Source of the DNA: Nipponacmea schrenckii
Taxonomy: Eukaryota; Mollusca; Gastropoda; Lottiidae
Direction of reading: 5' to 3'
DNA length: 64,000 nt
Assembly: GCA_030562195.1 (NCBI GenBank)
Contig: JAUJPP010000005.1
Location: 13,822,826-13,886,825 of the forward strand
Positions 37,090 to 48,358 of the stretch are shown here, piece after piece (the first letter of the stretch is position 1; the number at the start of each line of letters is the position of its first letter). The notes beneath the pieces are model-generated. The model worked only from the letters and a program-made list of their open reading frames with translations, searched no databases and was not told where the DNA came from. A program made the translations under genes and the position numbers.

Positions 37090-39039
37090 TTTGAAAGTTA
37101 TATACTGTAGTAGAAGTGGTGTACAGTGTCGGTAGGTAAGATGGTAAGAATGTATATTGGGATGAAGATGTAGCCACAAACACAACCACACAGCATTTAA
37201 CCTCTCGGCACTAGCTAGAAGTCATAACAACCCAGAACTCAAGCTGAGTATTTTAATTGGTCACATATTCTCCTTTAGACCAATAAAAAGGATGTGTATT
37301 TCAACTATTTTTGCGTGTTGTTCTTTAGGGTGTGGTTGTTAAAAATATGAATAGACTAGACGTTTTATTTCTGAATCAAGCGAATTAACGGTATGTTGTA
37401 AATAACATATATACTGTAAAACTTAAGATATATACCTGTGTACGTTTTTTTGTAGTAATGAAAGAGTGAAAGTGAAACCGACTGTTCAGTATAACATACG
37501 CTGGGTTCTTTTTTGTACACTACTTCGGATGAAATCCAAGTTTTATATACATGTACATCTGTCATTATCTCCAAAACTCTGAAAGCAAAGTGTAATTTCA
37601 GACATCAAATTTAAGTTAAATGGCACACATTGCAACCACTCATGATCGTCACGTAAATAGCATCATTTTTATTATTTAATGAAAGCAAAGGAATAAAGGT
37701 TTCATGTTTCCATTCAAAAAAGACGTGCTTTGTGTAAAGCAAATAAGGCATAATATATTAATCACTAATGGATTGCATTACTTATTGACATTTACTTCTG
37801 TCAAATATGTCTGTTCAATTATTGCAAATTCATAGGGTTCCGGTTCAGATAAGAAATGACTGCCATATTGGCGTTTGTTTTGTTTATTTCATGCGAATTT
37901 TTGTGATATTGTTTATTATATCTTAATATCATTCCGATTCATTTATTGCCCATCACATCCCCATAATAGAATTGTTTATCTGCCTTGCTGGAGCTATTTA
38001 TTTTTTCTGACTCTCCAAAGAATACACTGGACAACTTGTCACTACTAACAAATGTGATCCTACTGAAGTAAGACATAAACTTCAGGTTATTGAATTCCCT
38101 ACCTAGAGTCTTGAAATATTATTGCAAGGCTAATAATCAGTTAGGCAAAGATAGCTGTACACAATATAACAATATTGTGTTGTTATAACTTGTAATAAAT
38201 ATATGATAACCAGGAAGCCAGCTTAATAAATATTCAATAAATCAATCGAACAATAACAATACTTCGATACAGTATACTATAACTTTATGCAAAAGTAGGT
38301 TAGTTCTGCATGATCGATACCTTTTTACGATCGTTCTTGCATGAGCTTGTATATTCTAAAGGGATAATAATTTATCATTTCCTGTCAAAAGTCCGTCCGT
38401 GTTTGTCGTTTCCTTCAGGCCATTATGGGAATATGAGAATTGATATCAGATATAAACTTTCCAGTATAATTCATACCTGAACTACCATTATCCTTCTATA
38501 ACTGTAAAGGTATACAGAGAAGTGTTCAACCCCTTGAGTATCCTAGTTATTTCCAGGTCCCGACCGCCAATTTTATTCCCTGAAATTCCTAAACAATAAT
38601 GCCGAAATTAAAACACACTATTATTTGGTCTCTCGTGGTTCATTTGGCATGCAAGAATAACGTAAAGTGATTTTACTAAATATAGATTGTTAATGCAAAA
38701 ATATGAAATAGAAGAGAAAATGTGTGCTATTTCAACACAAAAATTGAGAACATGCTTACTTTAATCACTGGAAACATATGTGACAGTAATTTGGATTATT
38801 TCCGAGTGGACTTTGTAATGAAGGTTATAATCGAAGAGTAATCAAAGTCAAGATTTCATAGGTTTCCGTCGTTATTAGCTTGAATTGAGTCGAAAAGGAC
38901 TCATAATATCCATACATTATTTTTGCAGTTCAGAAAGAAATCAAGCATCCATCAAGATGGTGGCTTCTACCATCAATATATTTTGTAAAAAATAAATGGT
39001 ATGAATGGATTTTTACGGTAATTTTGACAAGACAGCGGC
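37090..39039. other. 5' flank of the PDZ gene
   Basis: Should contain its 5' UTR and promoter. A possible acceptor 'ctactacag' lies 20 bases before the ATG on the minus strand, so a separate non-coding first exon is plausible; none could be assigned. Confidence 0.4.
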
Positions 39040-39295
39040 ATCAGCCTGCTATTTTTGCAATTTCGAGTAATATTTAACGTGCACAGTCTGTAGCACTCGG
39101 GGCCTCGGTTTATTGTCCCATCCGACGCTCTTTCCACGTCAGTCCCTCCGACCTGCATCACTGACAAGGGGAAACCGGGCTGAAATATCTGAAAGTTTAT
39201 CTCAACCTTTGCCTAGATTGCATAATAGTCCTTCGGGTTCGCGATCAAGCGTCTAACCCATTGAAGCACAGCGGCTTCCCAATATTTTTTGAAAG
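39040..39295 (-). mobile_element. tRNA-derived SINE (family B) with widespread metazoan core
   Basis: Read on the minus strand, the head GGGAAGCCGCTGTGCTTCAA with GGGTTAGACGC is A-box-like, and 'aaggttgagataaac' is a weak B-box. The body contains GTCGGATGGGACAATAAACC followed by 'gaggcccc' and, after a gap, 'gcacgtta'. That body string is one I recognise from dispersed repeats of many molluscs and other metazoans. Boundaries are approximate. Confidence 0.62.
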
Positions 39296-40918
39296 CGACT
39301 TTAGTTTCATTTTAACGGCAAGAGGCGGTCATTAGAACCCTGGTCAGTTTAAGTGGATCTCTTTCAGGTAAGCACGCACGTACCCAATGCACCCTTAATG
39401 GAGAAAAGCCATTAAAAACTGCAATGCACAATATATTATGATAGACAGAACATTGTTTGTTGCATGTTTATCAAAAGCTTTTAGCGAATCAATATCATCA
39501 ATTGGGTCTTGTTTGTCTAATTTTAACGTGTCCCAAACTACACATAGATTCCCAAACAATAGGTATGTAATAAACTACACTAAAACCCGCCTGATAACAA
39601 GTTAACGTTCGTTTCCAGCGAATATCGCAGTCTTCGTGAATTATATTCGTCAAGCTTTCGTAGGACAGGCAATTACTGCTATATGTATACGACTATCATA
39701 TACATGCTGTTCCCGTTTTTGTCAGTAAAGCATAATCATGAGACATGACCATGCATTAGTCTTTGGATTTAATTAGTCCTGAAAATTCATGGCGCTTTGT
39801 GAATAAAAACTAATCCTTTAAGCAACTAAATAAATAGTCCAGATTCGAGAATATAGGCGAATACTTTACCATAACGTGGGCCAAAAAATGTGCATTCACC
39901 TTATGTTTTTGTTATCAGAGAAGTACTGCGATTGATATGGACGCTTAACTCCGCCTAGCTGTAATCAGATCACAAGATCACAGTTTTCGTAATGAACTTT
40001 TTTCTCGAGAATATAGCCTTTAACAATTAAACCTAGATAAAGATTTAAAAGTATATTGCAATTATGACGTTAGTTCGTCAATACATTATCATCAAATGGA
40101 TCAAAAAAAAAAACCAGAAGAAAAATATCATTACATAATGCGGGCAAAGCTTTCAAAATAGGAAACACCTCACAGCGAGGGAAAATATCGAATGTGAGTA
40201 ATTACGTGCTTTCTTTTTTTTTACTTTATTTTTTATAAGAAGTCTTATATTAAACAAAGCATCTTGTGCAATAATAGAGGTAAGATTCAGCTTCGGGTTA
40301 GTTTAACGCGTGATTTGACACCAGTCCCACATGAGGAATAAGGAACCTCGGTGGTCGATAACTATCTCACACTGTCAGCGACATTATACATTAGAGCAAG
40401 TGTCTGTTAAAATTAATCAGATATATTCAGTCTGAACAGGATATCACAACTGAATGTGCTGAATGCTATGAGACACAGGTAAATTAAGGTATAGGCCTAC
40501 TAAGTCATTACGATCATTTATTATTTTAAAACTATCATTCATTAGGAAAACCATCGTGTCGACGGTTTTGAATCAAATGACTAAATGTACAGTGGTGATG
40601 TTTTAAGCTCTTATTGATCTGGGCCGTCGATTTAAATACGTCAACAAGAACATTAGGGCAGGTACCATCTACTTTTGATACAGGCCTGTTTTTGGTGTGT
40701 GTATTATTATTATAAGGATGCAGCTATTATATATAAATATCGTTAAATTTGTTGTTATCTTTAATACTTTGTTAATTATAGGTTTCAATAATAACCGATT
40801 ATCTTTCACGTGAAAATTTTAATTGGATATGATATACAATAACAATTAGTACAGGCGAAAGAGTTAGCACTACAAAACAATCACCTTTGGAAAATAGTGA
40901 AAACTACACAGACAAGCC
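39296..40918. other. 5' flank of the potassium channel gene
   Basis: No coding exon or element recognised. Promoter and 5' UTR presumably lie here, but no diagnostic core-promoter element could be assigned. Confidence 0.4.
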
Positions 40919-42583
40919 ATGGAAAGCCTTGTGGTTATGAATTTAAATGGAACTCGGTTTGAAGTAACTTCTCAGATTCTAGACAAAGTGTTGACATCAG
41001 CGAGATTAAGCAGGAGTACTACGTCAAAGATCGGCTCCGAATACTATTTCAACCGCAATGCCCAAGCATTTCCAACGATCTTGGACTATTTTCAACATGG
41101 AGAACTACACCATCCACAAGATATCTGCCACAATATTTTCAAAAGAGAATTAGAATTTTGGGGATTGACTTCTACTAAAATGGAAGATTGTTGCTATCGG
41201 AAGATGGTCTCCAATCAAGACGACGACAACATGTTGAAACTGTTTAACGGTAATATAAAAGAATCCAAGTCCTCACCGACTTCTACCAGCAACTATTTTA
41301 TGCCCAGGCTTAAGTGGAAGGTATGGTGCATCTTGGACAAACCAGATTCATCACTCTTAGCTAAGGTAAGATATTTCTCACCAGTCACAAAAGGATGATT
41401 CATTCTCCAGATTCCTTGGAGTACATAATAAATAAGCCATAACGGAATGTCATAATTATTTCTTTACATCTGTCCTGGATGTATTCTAGTTACTTTGCCT
41501 GGCAAGAGAGTTTGTGTATAGAAGGATGTTATACTTAATTTGTTTCAGGTTTACCTGAGTATATCTATTATATTTGTCATCATCTCCTTGTTTGTGATGG
41601 CAGCTGGAACACATCCAAGTTTCTTACGGCAACTGCAGGACGACGAGTTTAAGGAACTCTATGTTGATAGATATGGTAAACCACCACCAAGAGGTATGCG
41701 TCCTCCGCCACCAGCACATCTGGTGCGAAGGAGGAGCATTGATTTCAACAAGAATGAGCCACCATCAGCCAATCCACGTTTCAAAAGACAGGAACCGCAT
41801 CGCACAGGATTTAACGAGAGTGACCTGTGGAACGACACCTCGTCAACATCAGGAAATGATAGTGAAGAAAATGTAATTAGTGAAGCTTCTGTCAGAATAT
41901 CAGAATTGGATTACATGGAATATGCAGTTATGGCGTTCTTTACTATTGAATTAATCGCAAGATTCTTGATATGCCCGTCCAAGTACGACTACATGCAGAA
42001 TGTGACTAATATTTGCGACATAATTGCCCTTTTGGCTCTATACGTCAACGTTATCGTGGATATATTACTACCATCTGAACGTTATAGTATTTCGTTGACT
42101 GATTTTATAGACTGCCTCCAAATATTTCGTGTCTTCAGGTTCTTCAGAATTGTGAAAGACGTCATCGGGTTTCGTGTACTGGTTTACACCATTAAGATGT
42201 CGACCAAGGAACTTTGTCTTCTTGTCATGTACCTGTTACTGTGTGTTATTGTCTTCTCTGGGATGGTTTATTACTGTGAAAGGGATAACATGAAGAGCAT
42301 ACCCGATGCCATGTGGTGGGTTGTTATCACTATGACAACCGTAGGGTACGGAGATATGTACCCAAACACCTTCCTAGGAAGGGTGATTGGTTCTGTGGCT
42401 GCAATTTGTGGAGTTCTTTTGATTGCTGTCACTATCCCAGTGTTCGTCAATAACTTTATTTTGTTCTACAGCTATTCAAAGACAATTAATGCAACTAAAG
42501 CTTCAAAGAAGAAATCGAATGCGACTAAGAGAATACAGGTATATCCGAAAGAGCACGCCACCAATACTAAGAATATTACATAA
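40919..42583 (+). CDS. Shaw/Kv3-type voltage-gated potassium channel subunit
   Basis: Two exons, 40919-41365 and 41549-42583, joined in phase 0 across a 183-base GT..AG intron; 493 residues. The N-terminal T1 tetramerisation domain (about 4-95) has the zinc motif HX5CX20CC (H64, C70, C91, C92), which excludes the Shaker class. S1 is about 150-168, S2 271-290, S3 302-322, S4 335-353, S5 368-389. The pore filter TVGYGD is 413-418 and S6 is 426-456. WCILDKPDSS before S1 and YYCER after S5 are Kv3/Shaw-like. Oddities: S4 reads D337, Q340, R343, R346, R349, K352, so the two outer charges are lost. The S6 PVP bend is TIP (444-446). The ~100-residue S1-S2 loop is proline-rich (KPPPRGMRPPPP) with three N-glycosylation sequons. 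The turret and C-tail are short. Context GCCATGG supports the start. It probably forms tetramers at the plasma membrane. Confidence 0.96.
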
Positions 42584-44793
42584 TTTAACCCTTAAGACAC
42601 TTTAGCAGTTTACTAAGAAAAAACCAACCAGAAAATATCTAGCTAATTCAATACATCTAATGTTGGAAATAAAAAAAGGGAAATGTTTCCTTATTATTAT
42701 CACAAAATTCTTATTTGCATTTAACTTGGAGCATTTCTCGTTTTATATGGCACTGAAATCACGTATTGATGTACATGTATTTCACTATCTGTATGGTAAT
42801 TTCAATTATTATAGGATGAGGTATCAGCAGTATGTTATTGGCTTTTGATAGACTTTTTTCCCATTCATTTATACAGATATTGTTGTATTTTGTATGTCAG
42901 GTATTATACAAATTATTGTGTACAAAATATGAAAATGTCTGCTGAATATTTTTATTTCGCACATGATACATGAAGGATGTGGTTTGTTCTTTTTGTACTT
43001 AATCGCGTTGTCGCTCTATTCTGTAGCCTTACTTTACACACCATATTTCCTTGTGTTCGTACACAGGACCAAAAGTCAGCACTACATTAACTTGTGGGCA
43101 GATACAACAAGAAACACAACGGCATATTATAGTTTAACTCCCTTTTTAATAACAAAGCACATAACGCTGCTTCAACACAATTTATGCTTGTTATAATTGC
43201 TCTCTGTTTGAAATTTCGTTCAAATCCCAACTCATAATAGTAATAAAAAATAATTTTAAATTGCATCTGACATGTATCTGCAGTAACCTGTTCAAAAACT
43301 ATGCAAATATATACACTTATTAGCGAATGGCAGCATTTTTACTGATGCACCCCTTCCTTTATTAAGCTCTCTATTGGATTCATTGATGGCGCGTCTTACA
43401 CTAAATCAATCATAACTTTCATATTTCACTTAATAAACAGAAATTTTCGAAACTAAATCCAGCCTACAAGCCCAAAAAATGGCCACATTTGTTACTTAGT
43501 TGGCCTTCAATGTCTTTGCACCCATTCTGACTGTTCCTGCTTAAATCTTCATAATTGTCATTAGGTGGGTTTGAAAATTGCTTCAGAGAAAATTCAGGCT
43601 GTTTCACTGTCTAAAAAGCATTCTACAGTCTTCTTATTCCAAGTAAAAGGTAAACCATACATTGAAGTGGACTTCAAGAACAACTAAAGAATTTGTATTC
43701 ACAAGAAAAAACAAATTGTAATGGTTGAAATAAGGAATATCTGTATAAGAATGTTTTTAGAAATTCATAGCCTCTTCTAAATTTCTTTTTTTACTGGATT
43801 TTGAAAGTAGAAAGTGCAAAAAAAGGAAAACAAAGAGATTTTGTACATTCAATGCATTGTTGTATGACAGCAGTATTGGCTACAGGCCCTAAAAATGCCA
43901 ATTTCCAATATATGACGGTAAAATTTGAAGATTTCACTTCACAAAAATTGAGAGATACCAACCTCTTTTGTAGTTTCTAGTCATAAAATGAATTAAATTT
44001 CTCATTAACTCAAAAATTGTGAAAGAAAATGCATTTTCAGACATTTAATTCCAAATCATGACCACAATTAGTCAAAAATGGACATGCAAAATTCCCAAAA
44101 TGATGGGAGAAAGAGGATTTCTTATAAAAATAACTCGCACCAAATTACTATCATTAGCATAAATTGTTTAGTCTTTACATAGCTTGGAGTTACTTACCTT
44201 TAACCATTAATAAGAGTAATGGACGTCTTGACTTCCATTTTGTCAGTGAAACATTTATCAGCCTCCCAACCTAATAGACATATGAAAATACTCATACAGT
44301 AAAACTTACTATAGTACAATTAATTTATTAAGGCCTATCCATTTACCTATGTAGTTTTAGGTTGTCAAAATGGTGACAAATTTTAAAGGATTTTGATTAT
44401 AATCATCGGAGGAATGTAGCCTACATGGCTTCTACTAGAAAATGCGAATCGCAACATCTGGCTGGTTATACGTTTCTTGCGAGTTGTCCAGGTTTGAATA
44501 AATAATGTTCTTAGAGAATGAGAAATGTGAAAAAGGTCGAAATAGTTTTGAATAATTATGAGAGTAAATGCCACTATAGAAGGTCCCCGTAGGTTTTGAT
44601 CCACCTGAAATGTTGTCGGGGTCTCGGTGACCGCAGTCCTGGGAGTTTGGACGTTGAGGTCAGCTCCTCCGAAGGAAGCTTGGGGTAGACTCAATTTGAG
44701 CCCATATCTTCCGCAATCATAGTCTCCTTCAGCAGTGGTGATAATCGCTGGAGATTCAACGGGTCGGATGGCTAAGATGTTTTGAGTGGAATT
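42584..44793. other. 3' flank of the potassium channel gene
   Basis: Presumed 3' UTR, then gene-free DNA. Candidate AATAAA hexamers occur at about 42667 and 43241. Nothing else recognised. Confidence 0.45.
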
Positions 44794-45290
44794 TTAAAAG
44801 GCCCAGGCTTGATTTGTTTCGGACAATCATCCGACAGCCTCAAACACATGAAATCTTTTGCTTAGCTAATCAGAAATAGTCTACAGAGCTTACCTTTGAA
44901 ATTTGAGCCTTCCAATTCATGTGTATCCATAATTATCCGTGTTTGAAAAATCATAACGTCTTAAGAAATTACGAACGTCCCGCCATATTGGAAACCGGTT
45001 CGTCTTGATAATCAAAGAGTTATCCTTCCCGTCGTGCAATAGCGGTCATCTATATAAATAGACTACAATGCATTTTCAATTGTAGACTTTGTCAGCAGGA
45101 CACACAATTTTCAGACTGACTGGAGACCAGCCGCGTACAGCACGCAAAAAATTGAAAAGTGAATTTTTTTGTATGAGGTATATTTCTAGGTATTTTGCGA
45201 TTTTCTTAGAGCTTGAGTATTTCTGAGGACTGTTTAAATGTAACAAAGGCCCAAAACGACCCCTAAAAAATCAAGCCTGGGCCCCTTTAA
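44794..45290. mobile_element. TTAA-flanked inverted-repeat element, ~490 bp
   Basis: TTAA at 44794-44797 and 45287-45290 flank termini AAGGCCCAGGCTTGATTT (44798-44815) and, reverse-complemented from the right end, AGGGGCCCAGGCTTGATTT. Inverted termini plus a TTAA duplication fit a piggyBac-type non-autonomous element. No coding sequence inside. A 103-codon minus frame just outside (44383-44694) is not supported. Confidence 0.85.
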
Positions 45291-45382
45291 ATGAATCTTG
45301 TTGATTCAGCCGAGGTTTTATTGGTTTGCTCTGAAAGTTTAAAATTTGAGCCCTATATGGTTTAATACAAAATTTTTAATTT

Positions 45383-45755
45383 TTAAAGGGATAATAGTCG
45401 TTAAAAGAAGCATAAAATTTTAATTTCACTCAAACTTGACAAATAACAGTATATATCCATCTGTGGACTTACCTGGCGTCATCACTATACGTCAAAATCC
45501 CTCTATTATTCGATGAATCCTCAAAATCGAGTAGTTAATAATAACACGCTTAATACTTGTGTATTTTTAGTATTTTAGACGAATTGTATATTGAGATATT
45601 TTGTATTTTCGATTTTTCATATAGATATATGATTTCCTGCTCACTTTTTTGAAAAGATGCTAATATAGCTTTATTCTCGCCTTTTGAAATAGTCAATATT
45701 AAACACAAATATTAGACGTAGGATGAGTGTATTCTAACGGCTATTATCCCTTTAA
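45383..45755. mobile_element. TTAA-flanked inverted-repeat element, ~365 bp, second family
   Basis: TTAA at 45383-45386 and 45752-45755 flank AGGGATAATAGTCGTTA (45387-45403) and TAACGGCTATTATCCCT (45735-45751), inverted with one mismatch in 17. Lies under 100 bases from the 44794-45290 element. A degenerate relative is at 28060-28343. Confidence 0.88.
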
Positions 45756-48358
45756 ATTTGGCAAAGTTAAAACACATAATTATAAATTATCTTCTTATAT
45801 AAGTGATTTTTGTGTTAATTTTGAACAATGCTAGTGTAACAGACTTAATTTTAATCTGTAGGTTTAAAACTGGAATTTCAGATAGTTTGTACATAATTAA
45901 AATATGCACCTTTATTCACAATTATCACTGCTTACACTTATAAACCTGATTTGGCTTGTTGACTGGCCTAATCTTAGGTGAGCACTTTTCTGCTCTTCTT
46001 AGCAACAGCCAAACTTTGTCTTGGTTACCTTGTCTCCATTCTTATCGGTACAGCTTTGTATCTCTAAATGTAAACTTCATAATTGTAGTTTTTTAAAACC
46101 TAGTTTCAAGTTTATATTTCTCTTTTGGAAAAGATTATTTATTACTTCTTCAGTATTAAAGGTATGTGTTATTTACATTGTTCTGTTTATGGTGGGTTTT
46201 AGGTGAATATCTGAGCATGTGAATGATTGTTAAGTCGGCCGCATAATTTATTGTGTTATGTTTTGTTTATGCATATCATTCTGTTTGAATTTGTTCCTCT
46301 AAGTTAACTCCAAGTCGCATCAATATCTAAAATCACCTATTTTCAATTATGCATATCTCGCAAAGTTTAATGTGGACAACTTAAATAAAGGCATAGTTAG
46401 AAATTTCATATCATTGAAATCAACCTAAAAAAAAAGGTATTAAGTACAGAAGGGCCTTAAAGCAATGTGACAAAATGTCAAAGGTTATTTAATGAGCCAT
46501 TAGATGAAAAATAAAACAATAATACCCAGTCCCCAAAGTAAAAATAACATGAGATTTGGTGTATATTCCTTTCAGATAGGTTTACTCCCAAACGTGTACT
46601 GATTGAGCTTTGGGCCCTCCAAAACAAAGGGCCAAAGAACTCTAGCCGATATAACTGTGCATAAATAATACTAACAACCAAATTACACACACAGAAATTT
46701 AATATGTACACAGATATATGTACTGAAATTGTACTCAAAAATAAATTATTCTCAAAGGACAAAGGACAATATAATACAAATATATAAAAAAGACAAATAA
46801 GAATTACATCATGAAGCAATATTAATAAATAACTTCAAATTTTCAACTATATTACAAAATAATTTAGAATTCGAAGGAACACCTGTCAGAGGATTGCGGA
46901 TTTTTTGAATTGTTGAAGCTGAAATGAGATTGAAACTAAACTGACCTCAGCTGACAAATTAAAGTTTAAAAAACAGTAATATTTAACTCAATTTTAAGAT
47001 GTTTATTTATGTTAAAGGAAATTTGTGCTCTACGAGCAATCGATATCATTGTTTTACCAAAGTACAGTGCATCATAAAGTCAAGACTGGTGTTCCGTTCC
47101 ATTCTAAAATCTCATTATCTCCCTTTAACAGGAGCTCACTACCACCAATTTAAATATAACAATTGCTTTGTTCTAATGGCATAACATACATTTAACAAGC
47201 GGTGACATTAATGCTCTTTGACTAGAGGTATGGTGATGCTCGTCTACAGACAAGTTCCAAATCATCATAATGGCGAATTTCATTGAACATGTATGGTAAG
47301 ATTTTCGTATACAGTGGCAAAGCACATTCATATTATATATTATGTACATTGAAGCTTACTATTGTACATCTCGTTAGTAAGTATTACAATTTTAATCTTA
47401 GCATAATAAGGTAGAAATGAATATGCATAATTTTAATAATTTACGGAATCGTACATCTTGTTCAGACCAGAAAAGTTTAAAAACAATCTTAAAAATTGTG
47501 ATTTTTCATTGTGAAAGAAGGGAAGCGAAAGTGAAATGGTAATGGCGCATTTTTTTTTTTTTTTTTTTTTGAGAGTTTGTAACTTTGAACTAACTTTCTC
47601 AATAACGATTTCGACTTAAACTTCAAATTTGAGAAATAAATGATTCCGCCATACTCATGTCATGATTGCTCACCTCCTCATATCTATATTTACAAGTAAT
47701 TTGAAATTTCAGGGTATTACTGTCAATGGCCATATTATAAATTTATCGGGGACTGCCAAGATTCTCATTCTAAGATGAAAGTACAATTTCGGAAAAGTAT
47801 TGTATAGCAGACACATAGCTAAAATAAACACTAACACTGTAAGACATATTGTTGCAAATGCTAGAGCACTGAATCGTATAATATCATATTGATGGCAAGA
47901 GGCTTTATTATCTCTAAAACTACTTTCAGGCCGTTTTATAAGCGTATGAAAAAAGAAATGTCGACCTTCATCTGCCGAGAAGCAGGGTCAGCATGAAGCA
48001 CATTCTAAAAAGAATCTCGGCTTGTCGAAGTTGCAACTGACCTGGTCGTGGGTAAAAAGTAGCTTAATATTGCCAATTGACTGATAACATTTAAAGATCC
48101 TTATCATAAACGTGAGGCCTCCCCTCGGAATTAAAAGAAACATATGTCTTTTAAAAAGCGGGAAAAGATATGTTCATTACAATTAACAAAATAATTTTTT
48201 TCTTTTTTAAAGAACTCATGGCAGCCCCTTTCTCCGATGTAATTTGTCGTCTGGCTTGAATATGGCGTATTTTTGTAAATGAGGAATGTTGGTTTATAGA
48301 TCACGTTAACAGTCATTATGCAATTGAAAATACTTTTCTAAAATTTCTTTAAGTCTAC
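45756..48358. other. Gene-free stretch, 3' flank of the surface-protein gene
   Basis: No exon recognised. A poly(T) run of 21 lies at 47550-47570 and could be the tail of an inserted retroposon on the minus strand. On the minus strand the right end should hold the 3' UTR of the gene ending at 48359. Confidence 0.4.

Noticed and set aside
39225..39290. tRNA gene
   Set aside because: Box-like sequences do not fold into a cloverleaf by eye and sit at the head of a dispersed repeat, so it is a SINE head.
44817..44845. Fourth hammerhead-like motif (minus, GGATGA...CCGAAAC)
   Set aside because: Core lacks the CUGA segment and no stem II can be drawn.
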